Shown here one piece after another: positions 27,482 through 35,496 of a DNA stretch of 64,000 nucleotides (positions within the stretch are counted from its first letter, which is position 1; every line of letters begins with the position of its first letter). The notes under the pieces were generated by a model. It made no database searches, was not told the DNA's origin, and saw only the letters and a list, made by a program, of their open reading frames with translations. Location: positions 1 through 64,000 of the forward strand of contig JBIJCF010000009.1 of assembly GCA_044344795.1 (NCBI GenBank), read 5' to 3'. The position numbers and the translations under genes are program-made. Source of the stretch: GCA-2737665 sp044344795 (lineage in GTDB: Bacteria > Bacteroidota > Bacteroidia > Palsa-965).

Positions 27482-27693
27482 AACAGGGAAACTGCAAGAG
27501 ATGTATTTCGCATTTCGCATTTCGCATTTCGCGAAATGCGAAAAATATGTGAGTGCCTTATTTCTATTGGTCAAACAACCATGAAGTTGAGTGCTTCTAT
27601 TTCCTTAAGTCGGAATTCGGACATGACACAACTAAATGCCACTGCATCGTTGCCCCACTGATGTGCGTCATACGAATGGTGATTTAAAATAAC
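27482..27693. other. Gene-free stretch before the attC-like repeats
   Basis: No convincing gene is seen. The first 60 bases hold short ATTTCGC repeats and a hairpin. The rest could encode a minus-strand frame of 67 codons overlapping the attC-like element, which I regard as a fragment or chance frame. Confidence 0.5.
27504..27545 (+). repeat. ATTTCGC tandem repeat with hairpin
   Basis: Four copies of ATTTCGC lie head to tail, and the last is followed by its inverted form GCGAAATGCGAA, giving a stem of about nine base pairs and an A-run. It lies 23 bases after the SUMF1-like gene and could serve as its transcript end. Confidence 0.6.
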
Positions 27694-27825
27694 TGCTAAC
27701 GGTTTGCGGCTACAAGAAGTTTGCGATTTCGAAGCACAAAACTGTCTACCACCATTGTCTTTGATACGAAGCACAAAGCTTCAATTAACCACTGAACCGC
27801 CAATTTCTTCTCGGTGCTGTTATGC
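27694..27825 (-). repeat. attC-like imperfect inverted repeat 1
   Basis: Read on the minus strand, the element starts with GCATAAC eight bases after the stop of the neighbouring gene and ends with GTTAGCA. It carries pairing inner boxes (AGAAG...GGCGG against a complement near 27700-27725). These ends resemble the R'' (RYYYAAC) and R' (GTTRRRY) boxes of integron attC sites, but they are not perfect matches. It shares GCTGTTATGCC, CACAAAACTGTCT and the gene-proximal flank with the second element. Confidence 0.5.
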
Positions 27826-27832
27826 CTAGTAT

Positions 27833-28363
27833 TTAAATTGATCTATCGTAAAGTTCCTTCCATCGAAGGTCAGTCTGTTGATCAACCCAATGTTTTGTTT
27901 TAAATCCTCCATTCCTTAAATTTTGATTAATAAATCGACCAAGTCCAGGAGTATATTGAATAGAATTGTTTGAGTTTATTTTTGCGTAAATACCATCAGA
28001 CAATTTAAAAACGCCATTCAATCCCTTAAATGTGAAACCATCTATGTTACCTGCTGGTACTTGGCCATATTCCAAAACAGATAGGCCGCCGTTTTCACCG
28101 ATTATGTGTACTGGGAAATTGCATTTGTTTCTAATCAGTCGGCCCCCCTTTACAACGTCTATTAATTGAAATGCACTACCAATAAGTATACCTATTCCTA
28201 GGAATAGTGCTGCAGGATTTTCGTCCCCGCGTTTTAAAACTATTGCAGACCCAACTGCTAGACCAGCTGTAAATCTTGTGTAAGGATCCAAACTTGATTC
28301 AGTCAACTTTAACATGGAATAAGATGTTCCAGCGGAAATTGCTGTTATTGTTTTGTTCTTCAT
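27833..28363 (-). CDS. Unknown protein, paralogue A of a cassette-like pair
   Basis: The 176-residue protein has an N-terminal polar start (MKNKTITAISAGTSYS), two weakly hydrophobic Gly/Ala-rich segments (FTAGLAVGSAIVL and LFLGIGILIGSAFQLIDV) and a soluble C-terminal half ending in WVDQQTDLRWKELYDRSI. I do not recognise the family. It is closely related to the gene at 28576-29100 along its whole length (GGRLIRN/GGKITRN, DGFTFKGLNGVFK, NQNLRNGGFKTKHWVDQQ). It is AT-rich next to neighbours of higher GC, has no operon partner, and is followed by an attC-like repeat, which suggests acquisition as a cassette. Confidence 0.75.
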   Translation of the reverse strand: MKNKTITAISAGTSYSMLKLTESSLDPYTRFTAGLAVGSAIVLKRGDENPAALFLGIGILIGSAFQLIDVVKGGRLIRNKCNFPVHIIGENGGLSVLEYGQVPAGNIDGFTFKGLNGVFKLSDGIYAKINSNNSIQYTPGLGRFINQNLRNGGFKTKHWVDQQTDLRWKELYDRSI

Positions 28364-28436
28364 TTCTTTCTTTTTATAAATTTAATGTACACATATTTTG
28401 CCAATTATAGTTTCTGACGATATGTCCTAATATTGG

Positions 28437-28569
28437 GCATATCGGTTGGCAGATTTGCGATGGGCGGGTCTTTTAAGCACAAATGTTGATGCGGAGAGCC
28501 GCACTTTCGCATACCACAAAACTGTCTGCGGAGCTCGAAACCCCGCCTATTGCAAATGTGCTGTTATGC
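28437..28569 (-). repeat. attC-like imperfect inverted repeat 2
   Basis: On the minus strand it begins with GCATAAC seven bases after the stop of the 28576 gene and ends near GATATGC. The arms pair well: CAGCACATTTGCAATAGGCGGG against CAG-ATTTGCGATGGGCGGG read from the other end, with three unpaired bases (CAC) on one side. Such bulged bases are a hallmark of attC recognition. The inner loop of about 75 bases has further small stems. Confidence 0.55.
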
Positions 28570-28575
28570 CCAGTA

Positions 28576-29100
28576 TTAAATTGATTTTCTGTATAATTCT
28601 TTCCAACGAAGATCGGTTTGCTGGTCAACCCATTGTTTTGACTTATAGCCACCATCTCTTAAATTCTGATTTATTAGCTTCCCAAATCCAATCGAATAAT
28701 TGATACTACTGTCCTTCCCCAATTCAACGTATACACCATCAGACACTTTAAAAACACCATTTAAACCTTTGAAAGTTAATCCATCAATGGAAACACTTGG
28801 CGTTTGACCAGGCTCTAATATTGTCACGCCTTGATTCTCGTCTAAAATATAAAATCGAATATTTGAATCATTCCGCGTTATTTTTCCTCCTTTCTTTATG
28901 TCTAACAACTGAAGTAAAGATGCAATACCAAGCCCAAAACCAATATTTCTGGTCGTTTGGTTTTCCGACAGGGATAAACCTACTGTTGCAAGAAGTCCTA
29001 ATGACGATCTTGTGAAAGGGTCAATCTTATTTTCAAGCGTTTTAAGCCCAGCATATGACACGGCACTGGAGGTAGTTATTGTTAATTGTTTCTTTTTCAT
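28576..29100 (-). CDS. Unknown protein, paralogue B of a cassette-like pair
   Basis: The 174-residue protein has the same plan as its paralogue: polar start (MKKKQLTITTSSAVSY), two hydrophobic Gly/Leu segments (SLGLLATVGLSL and IGFGLGIASLLQLLDI), the shared core DGLTFKGLNGVFKVSDGVY, and the shared end WVDQQTDLRWKELYRKSI. No catalytic motif is apparent; the conserved core looks like a small beta domain. Its function is unknown. It is the upstream member of the pair and lies between one attC-like repeat and a short boundary motif (29211-29221) that also begins the other cassette. Confidence 0.75.
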   Translation of the reverse strand: MKKKQLTITTSSAVSYAGLKTLENKIDPFTRSSLGLLATVGLSLSENQTTRNIGFGLGIASLLQLLDIKKGGKITRNDSNIRFYILDENQGVTILEPGQTPSVSIDGLTFKGLNGVFKVSDGVYVELGKDSSINYSIGFGKLINQNLRDGGYKSKQWVDQQTDLRWKELYRKSI

Positions 29101-29540
29101 TTTGTTTTATTAACTATGAATCAATATTTATTCCACTTTAATCTATCTGACATATTGTCATTTGGCTAAAAGCCGAAACTTAAAACTTAATTTATCTTTA
29201 CTGTCTTTGAAATATTGGGCATAAGGTGTGTATATGCGAAACAAAACTTCCCTCTACACCGCATCCACTAATTTCCTTTCGTCCCTGCAATTTATTCCAT
29301 TCTAATTTTAATTGAAATTAATCTCCTTCACTATTTACCGTTTCTTTTCAACATCGTCCTGCTTTAACTATAATTACAATACTTCAAATTGCTTATTAAA
29401 ACTCTTACTACCGACTACAAACACCTACACCCGAATACAATCGGAGAAACGTAGCACGCAAAATACTTGCGATAATTATCGGAATCGCCGCATCTGCACT
29501 TCTCTTGACGTATTCGGAGTTGCGCTTACAGAAATGCAAT
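29101..29540. other. Gene-free AT-rich stretch at the right edge of the accessory patch
   Basis: It holds the boundary motif AATATTGGGCATA (29209-29221), which recurs at 28431-28443, and one copy of the 44-bp dispersed repeat. A plus-strand frame of 111 codons overlapping the ATPase gene end is low-complexity and not convincing. Confidence 0.5.
29411..29471 (+). repeat. Dispersed repeat copy A (44-bp core plus hairpin)
   Basis: The core (29411-29454: CCGACTACAAAC ... GGAGAAACGTAG) is 42 of 44 identical to a copy at 32668-32711. A short hairpin CGCAA / TTGCG follows (29457-29471). Confidence 0.8.
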
Positions 29541-32009
29541 TCATTGCAAACGTCGCCACCATTTCAACACTTCCAGAATGGCTAGCAATGCGCTTGCACC
29601 TATTATCGAAATGTACAGGTGCTGAAAACCGGGAAAAGAAAAGCTGAATACCTGACTTAATGCGGGAATGGCAATGGCAAGAAAAAGTATGGTTAATGCG
29701 ATGAAGACGATAATTAAAACGGCGATGTTCTTCTCGCGGAGGACTGCTACAAAACTACGCGTGTCGGATAAAGACGAGAGTATTAGAAATACATTGCCGA
29801 TGATTAGTGCAGAAAATGCAATGACACGAACTTCAGCATCGGAGTGCGATTCGTGAATGGAAATGAAATAAACGCTTATTATCATGCCGAGTAGCAAGAG
29901 TCCTTTCGTGAAACTGTAGAGGATTTTTTTCCAGCCGAAAAACCGTTCCTCGGCTTTACGCGGAGGACGTTGCATAATGCCGCGTTCTTCTTGCTCCGAC
30001 TCAAACGCAATGGCGCAAACGGGATCGATGATGAGCTCCAGAAATACAATGTGTAGCGGCATGAGCAAGATGGGCAACCACGAAAAGAAGGCAGGCAATA
30101 ACACCAACCCGATAATGGGAATATGAATGGCAATGATGTACGACATGGCTTTCTGCAAATTGTCGAAGATGCGCCGCCCTGAACGAACCGCATGCACAAT
30201 AGAAGTGAAGTTGTCGTCGAGTAAAACTAAGGACGACGCTTCTCGTGCAACGTCGGTTCCTTTTTGTCCCATCGCCACGCCAATGTCAGCGGCTTTCAGC
30301 GCAGGTGCATCGTTAACGCCATCGCCTGTCATGGCTACAATTTCTCCGCTGGCTTTTAAGGCTTGAATGATGCGCAACTTTTGTTCCGGAACAATTCGCG
30401 CGAAGACGTTGGTGGTTTGCATGCGTTCCTGCAATACTGCCGGGGAAAGTGCTTGAAGTTCGGAACCTGTTAATACCCGATCGGGATGTTGTAAACCGAT
30501 TTGTTGCGCGATACTTTGTGCCGTTGCGGGATAATCGCCGGTTATCATGATAACACGAATGCCCGCTTCGTAACATTCGCGAATTGCTTGAGGAACTTCG
30601 GGACGAATAGGATCTTCAAACGCGACGAGTCCGCTGAATGTAAATGCGAATTCCTGCTGATGATCGGGGAGTGATGCTGCCCCAACAGTGGCTTGTGCAG
30701 CGGCCAATACACGATAACCGGATGCTGCTAATGTTTGAACCACTTCCAATAACGAACGTTGCGTGTCGGATGTTAAGCGACACAAATTAAAAACAGCTTC
30801 AGGCGCTCCTTTGCAATGCGCTTCAGCGGTTTGACTTGCTGCAGGACGCAGTACTCGGGTCATGGCGGGTACATCTTTACTCAAGGGATATTCACGCAGC
30901 ACTTGCTGTGCACCGGTCGCATTGGCGTGCTGTTCGAATTCTTGTGTAATGGCTTTCTCCATCGGATCGATGGAGTTAACGGCCGATGCTCCGTGTAGCA
31001 CACGCAGCAACTCTTGAAGTGAGGCGCGTTGTGCATGGAATTCGTTCTTGTGAAAAATGGTTTGCCCGTTGTACAGCGCGGCAATTTCCATTTTGTTTTG
31101 TGTGATGGTGCCTGTTTTATCGCTGCACAAAACGGTCGCAGAGCCTAGTGTTTCAATTGCGGCAGGCTTACGCGTCAACACTTGATTTTTTGACAAGCGC
31201 CACGCACCCAAAGCCAGGAAGATGGTTAGCACCACCGGAAATTCTTCGGGCAACAGTGCCATTGCAGCGGCAAGTCCGTTGAGTATAGCGTTGAGAAATT
31301 CGCCTCGAGTGAGATAAAATGCCGTAATGACACCCAAACTGATGATGGCTCCGGCAATAAATAAGTTGCGCACTAACTTTTTAATTTCTTGTTGCAAGCG
31401 TGTCGTGCCGCGGTCAATGACTTGTAAGGATGCGCCGATTTTACCGAATTGTGTGCGAGCGCCCGTGTGTTCCATCCGTGCGACTCCTTTGCCTTGCACC
31501 ACCAATGTTCCGCTAAACACCGGCGTTTCGTGCACTTCGTTTTTCAGCACAGGAACCGATTCGCCGGTAAGTATCGATTCATCTACCGTGAGGTGGTTGC
31601 TTTCGATGAGCACGCCATCCGCGGGAATGCGGTCGCCTTCATGAAGAATGACGATATCGCCCGGTACCACTTCACGTCCCGGAATACGTAATTCTGTGCC
31701 GTCACGAATAACGAGAGCACGCGGAGATGACAGTTGGCGCAAGGCTTCCAGCGACTGTTCTGTTTTACGGTGCTGATAGAAGGTGATGAAGATGATGATC
31801 AACACCCAACACAATAAAATAATTCCTTCCGAGTAATCGCCCAACAACACATACACCGCGCCGCAACTTAGCAGTAGAATAAACATGGGTTCTTTCACTA
31901 CTTCGAGTGCGATGTGCCACACCGTTTTTGGTTGGGCAGACGGCAGTTCGTTGTATCCGTATTGTTTTAAGCGTTGAGCCGCTTCACCGGCCGAAAGTCC
32001 TGCGTTCAT
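29541..32009 (-). CDS. Cation-translocating P-type ATPase (P2-like)
   Basis: The 822-residue pump has the full P-type set: N-terminal cation ATPase domain (AGEAAQRLKQYGYNELP), the TGES dephosphorylation loop (ESILTGESVPVL), the phosphorylated Asp297 in CSDKTGTITQNK, a nucleotide domain with KGAPEAV, and the hinge TGDGVNDAPALKAADIG, followed by C-terminal helices. The M4 site reads PEEFP where Ca2+ pumps have PEGLP, so the transported ion may differ from Ca2+. Start set at MNAGLSAGEA (32009); the upstream 16 residues are not part of the usual N-terminus. It is divergent from the DUF2231 gene and flanked by dispersed repeats. Confidence 0.92.
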   Translation of the reverse strand: MNAGLSAGEAAQRLKQYGYNELPSAQPKTVWHIALEVVKEPMFILLLSCGAVYVLLGDYSEGIILLCWVLIIIFITFYQHRKTEQSLEALRQLSSPRALVIRDGTELRIPGREVVPGDIVILHEGDRIPADGVLIESNHLTVDESILTGESVPVLKNEVHETPVFSGTLVVQGKGVARMEHTGARTQFGKIGASLQVIDRGTTRLQQEIKKLVRNLFIAGAIISLGVITAFYLTRGEFLNAILNGLAAAMALLPEEFPVVLTIFLALGAWRLSKNQVLTRKPAAIETLGSATVLCSDKTGTITQNKMEIAALYNGQTIFHKNEFHAQRASLQELLRVLHGASAVNSIDPMEKAITQEFEQHANATGAQQVLREYPLSKDVPAMTRVLRPAASQTAEAHCKGAPEAVFNLCRLTSDTQRSLLEVVQTLAASGYRVLAAAQATVGAASLPDHQQEFAFTFSGLVAFEDPIRPEVPQAIRECYEAGIRVIMITGDYPATAQSIAQQIGLQHPDRVLTGSELQALSPAVLQERMQTTNVFARIVPEQKLRIIQALKASGEIVAMTGDGVNDAPALKAADIGVAMGQKGTDVAREASSLVLLDDNFTSIVHAVRSGRRIFDNLQKAMSYIIAIHIPIIGLVLLPAFFSWLPILLMPLHIVFLELIIDPVCAIAFESEQEERGIMQRPPRKAEERFFGWKKILYSFTKGLLLLGMIISVYFISIHESHSDAEVRVIAFSALIIGNVFLILSSLSDTRSFVAVLREKNIAVLIIVFIALTILFLAIAIPALSQVFSFSFPGFQHLYISIIGASALLAILEVLKWWRRLQ

Positions 32010-32126
32010 GAATGATAGTGTGTACTTACTACATGTAAAGAAAGTTGTTTTTGGCAAGTTAAAAGCTAAGCAAAATCATTTTTAGTACGAACCCGTTAAG
32101 ATACCTTTGATACAAAATCAATTCTC

Positions 32127-32621
32127 ATGAACGAAGCACACTTACACCTCTTATTTAATCACTTGCCAATTGTGGGTGGTATTATTGGTACATCAATTTT
32201 AATTGCCGGTTTTTTATTGAAAAACAATACCGTAGTAAAACAAACGGCTTTGGGTGTGTTGATTTTCTCCGGTTTAACTGCGGTTCCTGCATTTTTTACG
32301 GGAGAAGGTGCAGAGGAAGTGGTGGAAAACATCGGGGGTATTTCTCATGATGTGATTGAAGCCCACGAAGATCTCGGAAAGTTGTTTTTCATTTTTATGA
32401 TGATTGGAGGCGTGTTGTCTGTAATTACGCTCGTGGCAAGTATACGTAAACACAAGATGACGAACATGTTGTTTGCAATCGTCCTATTGCTGTCGCTGGT
32501 AGCGTGTGTAATGGCGCAGCGGGCGGGAACAAGCGGTGGAGAGATTCGTCATACTGAAATTCGAAATGGTGCGTTGAATAACACCACTACGCCGGGGCAA
32601 GGAGAAGAGGAAGATGATTAA
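32127..32621 (+). CDS. DUF2231-like four-helix membrane protein
   Basis: The 164-residue protein has four hydrophobic segments (roughly residues 12-30, 38-55, 85-105 and 112-130). The family hallmark HLHLLFNHLPIVGG is at the start, corresponding to the His-rich first helix of DUF2231 proteins. A second His cluster (HDVIEAHEDLG) precedes the third helix. These conserved His suggest heme or metal binding, but the function of the family is not established. It is divergent from the P-type ATPase gene, with 117 bases between start codons. Confidence 0.78.
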   Translation: MNEAHLHLLFNHLPIVGGIIGTSILIAGFLLKNNTVVKQTALGVLIFSGLTAVPAFFTGEGAEEVVENIGGISHDVIEAHEDLGKLFFIFMMIGGVLSVITLVASIRKHKMTNMLFAIVLLLSLVACVMAQRAGTSGGEIRHTEIRNGALNNTTTPGQGEEEDD

Positions 32622-32667
32622 TTGAGGGGAGATGATTTACGGCAAACGTTAAACTAAACTAATACAA

Positions 32668-32731
32668 CCGACTACAAACAAATACACCCGAATACAATCG
32701 GAGAAACGTAGATCGCATTCGTAAGCGCGAT
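32668..32731 (+). repeat. Dispersed repeat copy B (44-bp core plus hairpin)
   Basis: It is in the same orientation as copy A, with two mismatches in 44. After the core, a different short hairpin (ATCGC / GCGAT, 32712-32731) takes the same place as in copy A. Confidence 0.8.
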
Positions 32732-32743
32732 TAGTTTCGCTGC

Positions 32744-34033
32744 ATGAACGAAGATTGGGTGCAAACAATTTGGAAGTACGGCTGGTTTAATCACGATGAA
32801 CTGCGCACCACTACAGGTATTCCGGTGCAAGTGATTCATCCCGGCGAACAAAACTTTTCCTCCGGCCCGGATTTTAGTCGTGCACAACTGGCACTGGGAT
32901 TTCAACTGTGGGCGGGAACGGTGGAAATTCATGTGAAGTCGTCGGACTGGAACAAACACCATCACACGCACGATCCGGCTTACAAGAATGTGATACTGCA
33001 TGTGGTGTGGGAACACGATGATGAAATTACCTTGCCTGATGGTCGTGTGTTGCCGGTGCTGGAATTGCAACACCGCGTGGATAGCGTGCTGCTGATGCAA
33101 TGGGAACGATTGATGGCGTCGACAGGCGATTTTCATTGCCGCAATTCCTGGGAGTTGGTGCCGCATTACGTCTTTCGGAAAGTGTTGGAAGAACAAGGCC
33201 TGGGCAGACTTGTAGAAAAATCTGACGAGCTGGAACGCTATGTTGGAAAAGGTTTGGAAGCCTTGCAGGAATTATTTTGGCAACGCGTGTTTGCTGCAGC
33301 AGGATCAAAACACAACAAAGAGGTGTTTGCGCAACTAGCGGTGCAACTACCGATGATGGAGTTAGAGCGGTTATCATTGTACGAACGCCTCGTGTTGTTG
33401 TGGGGCGCGTCGGGATTGTTGCATACGCGCAAGCGGGAAGAAGATCTTGAGTATTGGTGCGCCACATTCGAACGACTGCGAAAACGATTCGGTGTTACTG
33501 TTCTCTCGCCCGTGTGTTGGCGCTTCATGCGCGTGCGACCTGCAAATTATCCCACAGTGCGCATCGAACAATTGGCTGTGATTTTAGGAAGCGCTACCGA
33601 ATTATGGTTGTACGTAACGCGAGGGGCGTGGGAACAATTTGCGGAAACGATGAACACGTTGTTACGACAAAGTGCGTTGATTAAATCAGCACAGTCATCG
33701 GTAACATCTCTTGTGCGTTTGATTTTGATTAATGCCGTTGCGCCGATGATGTTGCTATTGGGACGTCAGCGTGAACAATCGAATTTGCAAGCTGCGTCGG
33801 TAGAGTTGTGGAATACTTTAAAAGCAGAAGAGCATCATTACACCACAACTTGGAAGGAACACGGCGTAACGTTGAAAAACGTAACTGAAAGTCAGGGTTG
33901 TATTCGTTTAGCGCGGGAATATTGCCGCCTCCGGTTTTGCGGGCATTGCGAAATCGGAAGAACGATTTTGGAATTGTCGAATTCGGGCATGGAGGAAACG
34001 GTGGATGCAGAGGAGCCGGGCAAATCGAGTTAG
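32744..34033 (+). CDS. DUF2851 family protein
   Basis: The 429-residue protein carries the typical front end of DUF2851: WKYGWFNHDELRTTTGIPVQVIHPGEQNFSSGPDFSRAQL followed by GTVEIHVKSSDWNKHHHTHDPAYKNVILHVVWEHD. The HHHTHDPAY patch is a possible metal site. The C-terminal region has Cys residues in a CRLRFCGHC pattern. The family is common in Bacteroidota and lacks a known function; its fold hints at a nuclease-like core, but that is inference. The start ATG is four bases after a TAGTTTCG box, suggesting a short leader. Confidence 0.8.
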   Translation: MNEDWVQTIWKYGWFNHDELRTTTGIPVQVIHPGEQNFSSGPDFSRAQLALGFQLWAGTVEIHVKSSDWNKHHHTHDPAYKNVILHVVWEHDDEITLPDGRVLPVLELQHRVDSVLLMQWERLMASTGDFHCRNSWELVPHYVFRKVLEEQGLGRLVEKSDELERYVGKGLEALQELFWQRVFAAAGSKHNKEVFAQLAVQLPMMELERLSLYERLVLLWGASGLLHTRKREEDLEYWCATFERLRKRFGVTVLSPVCWRFMRVRPANYPTVRIEQLAVILGSATELWLYVTRGAWEQFAETMNTLLRQSALIKSAQSSVTSLVRLILINAVAPMMLLLGRQREQSNLQAASVELWNTLKAEEHHYTTTWKEHGVTLKNVTESQGCIRLAREYCRLRFCGHCEIGRTILELSNSGMEETVDAEEPGKSS

Positions 34034-34140
34034 GTTTTAGTGGGCGATAATTTGGTTTCCGTCAATCGAAAATTATAATCGGTCGATTTCGTGCTAACTT
34101 ATTGTTAACCTACTCGTACACTCTTGAAAAGCACCCCACT

Positions 34141-35163
34141 ATGTCCAAAGTATCCATGGCCGGAATTGCCCAGCAACTCGGAGTGTCCCGAACGCTGGTT
34201 TCTCTTGTTCTCAACGGTAAAGGTGATCAGTTCGGTATCAGCAAAGCCACGCAACAAGCAGTAATTGATTTAGCCCAAAAGCTCGACTATCAGCCCAATT
34301 CTTTGGCGCGCACACTGCGCACGGGGAAATCGACGATACTCGGTTTAATCGTTTCGGACATTGCCAATCCGTTTTATTCCCGCATGGCGCGTACTATCGA
34401 AGATATTGCTTGGAAAGAAGGGTACAAGCTGATGGTGTGTTCTGCGGACGAAGATCCGGTGAAGGAAGTGCAACTGTTTCAGATGTTGCGTCAGAGTTTA
34501 AATGCTGAAGGTATCATTGTAAGTTCGGGATTGACCGACGCACAACCTTACCAGACGAGTATGGATAAGGATTTTCCGCTGGTATTTATTGATCGTATGT
34601 TGTCTGGCGTTGAAGGACGAAGTGTGATCCTTGATAATTATCGTGGCGCAGAACGTGCAACAGAATATTTGATTGAATCGGGGAAAAAGCGTGTGGCCTT
34701 AATTACGCTTGGTCCTTCGCATTTGAGTTCCATCAATGATCGCAGAAAAGGGTATGAAGCGGCATTGCTCAAAAAAGGTTTTCAGGTTAATCCGGATTTG
34801 ATTGTGGAAGCTTCATTCGACAACCTCGAAAAAGATACGGTTGCAGCAGTAACCAAATTGATGAAGAGCGAATATAAGCCCGATGCTATTTTCGCTGCTA
34901 ATAATCGCGTTGGATTAGTGGTGATTGAAACGTTGACCGCATTAGGTAAGAAGATTCCGAAGGACGTTGCGCTTATTTGTTTTGACGATATCGAAGCCTT
35001 CCGCGTGTGTTCTCCACCTGTTACTGCAGTGGAACAACCGGTAGAAGATTTGAGTCGCCACGCTATTGAGAAACTATTGACGATTATCAACAAGACGGAG
35101 ACGGGAAGTAATAGCGATGCGGGAACATTATCGCCGCGATTGATCGTCCGGCAGTCGGTGTAA
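34141..35163 (+). CDS. LacI-family transcriptional regulator
   Basis: The 340-residue regulator starts at MSKVSMAG (34141). The N-terminal helix-turn-helix reads AGIAQQLGVSRTLVSLVLNG, then the hinge YQPNSLARTLRTGKSTILG. The C-terminal periplasmic-binding-like sugar domain (about 62-335) includes SDIANPFYSRMARTIED, DFPLVFIDRMLS, DAIFAANNRVGLVVIETL and DVALICFDDIEAF. No sugar transporter or hydrolase gene lies beside it, so its target is not evident and it may act elsewhere in the genome. Confidence 0.92.
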   Translation: MSKVSMAGIAQQLGVSRTLVSLVLNGKGDQFGISKATQQAVIDLAQKLDYQPNSLARTLRTGKSTILGLIVSDIANPFYSRMARTIEDIAWKEGYKLMVCSADEDPVKEVQLFQMLRQSLNAEGIIVSSGLTDAQPYQTSMDKDFPLVFIDRMLSGVEGRSVILDNYRGAERATEYLIESGKKRVALITLGPSHLSSINDRRKGYEAALLKKGFQVNPDLIVEASFDNLEKDTVAAVTKLMKSEYKPDAIFAANNRVGLVVIETLTALGKKIPKDVALICFDDIEAFRVCSPPVTAVEQPVEDLSRHAIEKLLTIINKTETGSNSDAGTLSPRLIVRQSV

Positions 35164-35206
35164 GTACTTTTGTATTTGCATTAACATAATTGTAACGCAG
35201 TTGTGC

Positions 35207-35237
35207 TTTGTCACAATGTTCTAATGATGTATATTTG
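35207..35237 (+). promoter_or_regulatory. Bacteroidota-type promoter for the PspC gene
   Basis: TTTG (35207-35210) and TATATTTG (35230-35237) are spaced by 19 bases, both matching the consensus. The ATG at 35242 follows after only four bases, so the mRNA is predicted to be leaderless. Confidence 0.78.
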
Positions 35238-35241
35238 ACCA

Positions 35242-35496
35242 ATGGCACGTATTACCGGAAATAAATTCATGGACTCCATCGCTACCCGGTTCGAAGATCA
35301 GGCCTTTGGTGTTTGCGAATGGTGGGGTAAGAAATTAGGCATTGGTACAACACGAATTCGCATGTATTTCGTGTACTTGTCATTCTTCACTTTTGGTTCT
35401 CCGGTGATTATGTATTTCGTCATGGCGTTTATTCTAGAGCACAAGGAATACTTCAAGCTCAAACGAAATCGTAAAGACCGTATCTGGGATCTTTAA
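35242..35496 (+). CDS. PspC-domain small membrane protein
   Basis: The 84-residue protein is essentially one PspC domain: FGVCEWWGKKLGIGTTRIRMYFVYLSFF, in which the small soluble motif leads into a membrane helix (MYFVYLSFFTFGSPVIMYFVMAFIL), and a basic tail KLKRNRKDRIWDL. PspC-like proteins take part in envelope stress responses in other bacteria; here the role is inferred. The gene converges with the beta-barrel gene on the other strand with a four-base overlap. Confidence 0.82.
   Translation: MARITGNKFMDSIATRFEDQAFGVCEWWGKKLGIGTTRIRMYFVYLSFFTFGSPVIMYFVMAFILEHKEYFKLKRNRKDRIWDL

Noticed and set aside
27571..27774. Minus-strand frame of 67 codons after the cassette genes
   Set aside because: It lies partly within the attC-like repeat, has no start context, and its peptide has no recognisable pattern. 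It may be a gene remnant, but I cannot support it.
29312..29647. Plus-strand frame of 111 codons at the edge of the accessory patch
   Set aside because: Low-complexity Ser/Thr/Asn-rich peptide that includes the dispersed repeat and runs into the ATPase gene on the other strand.
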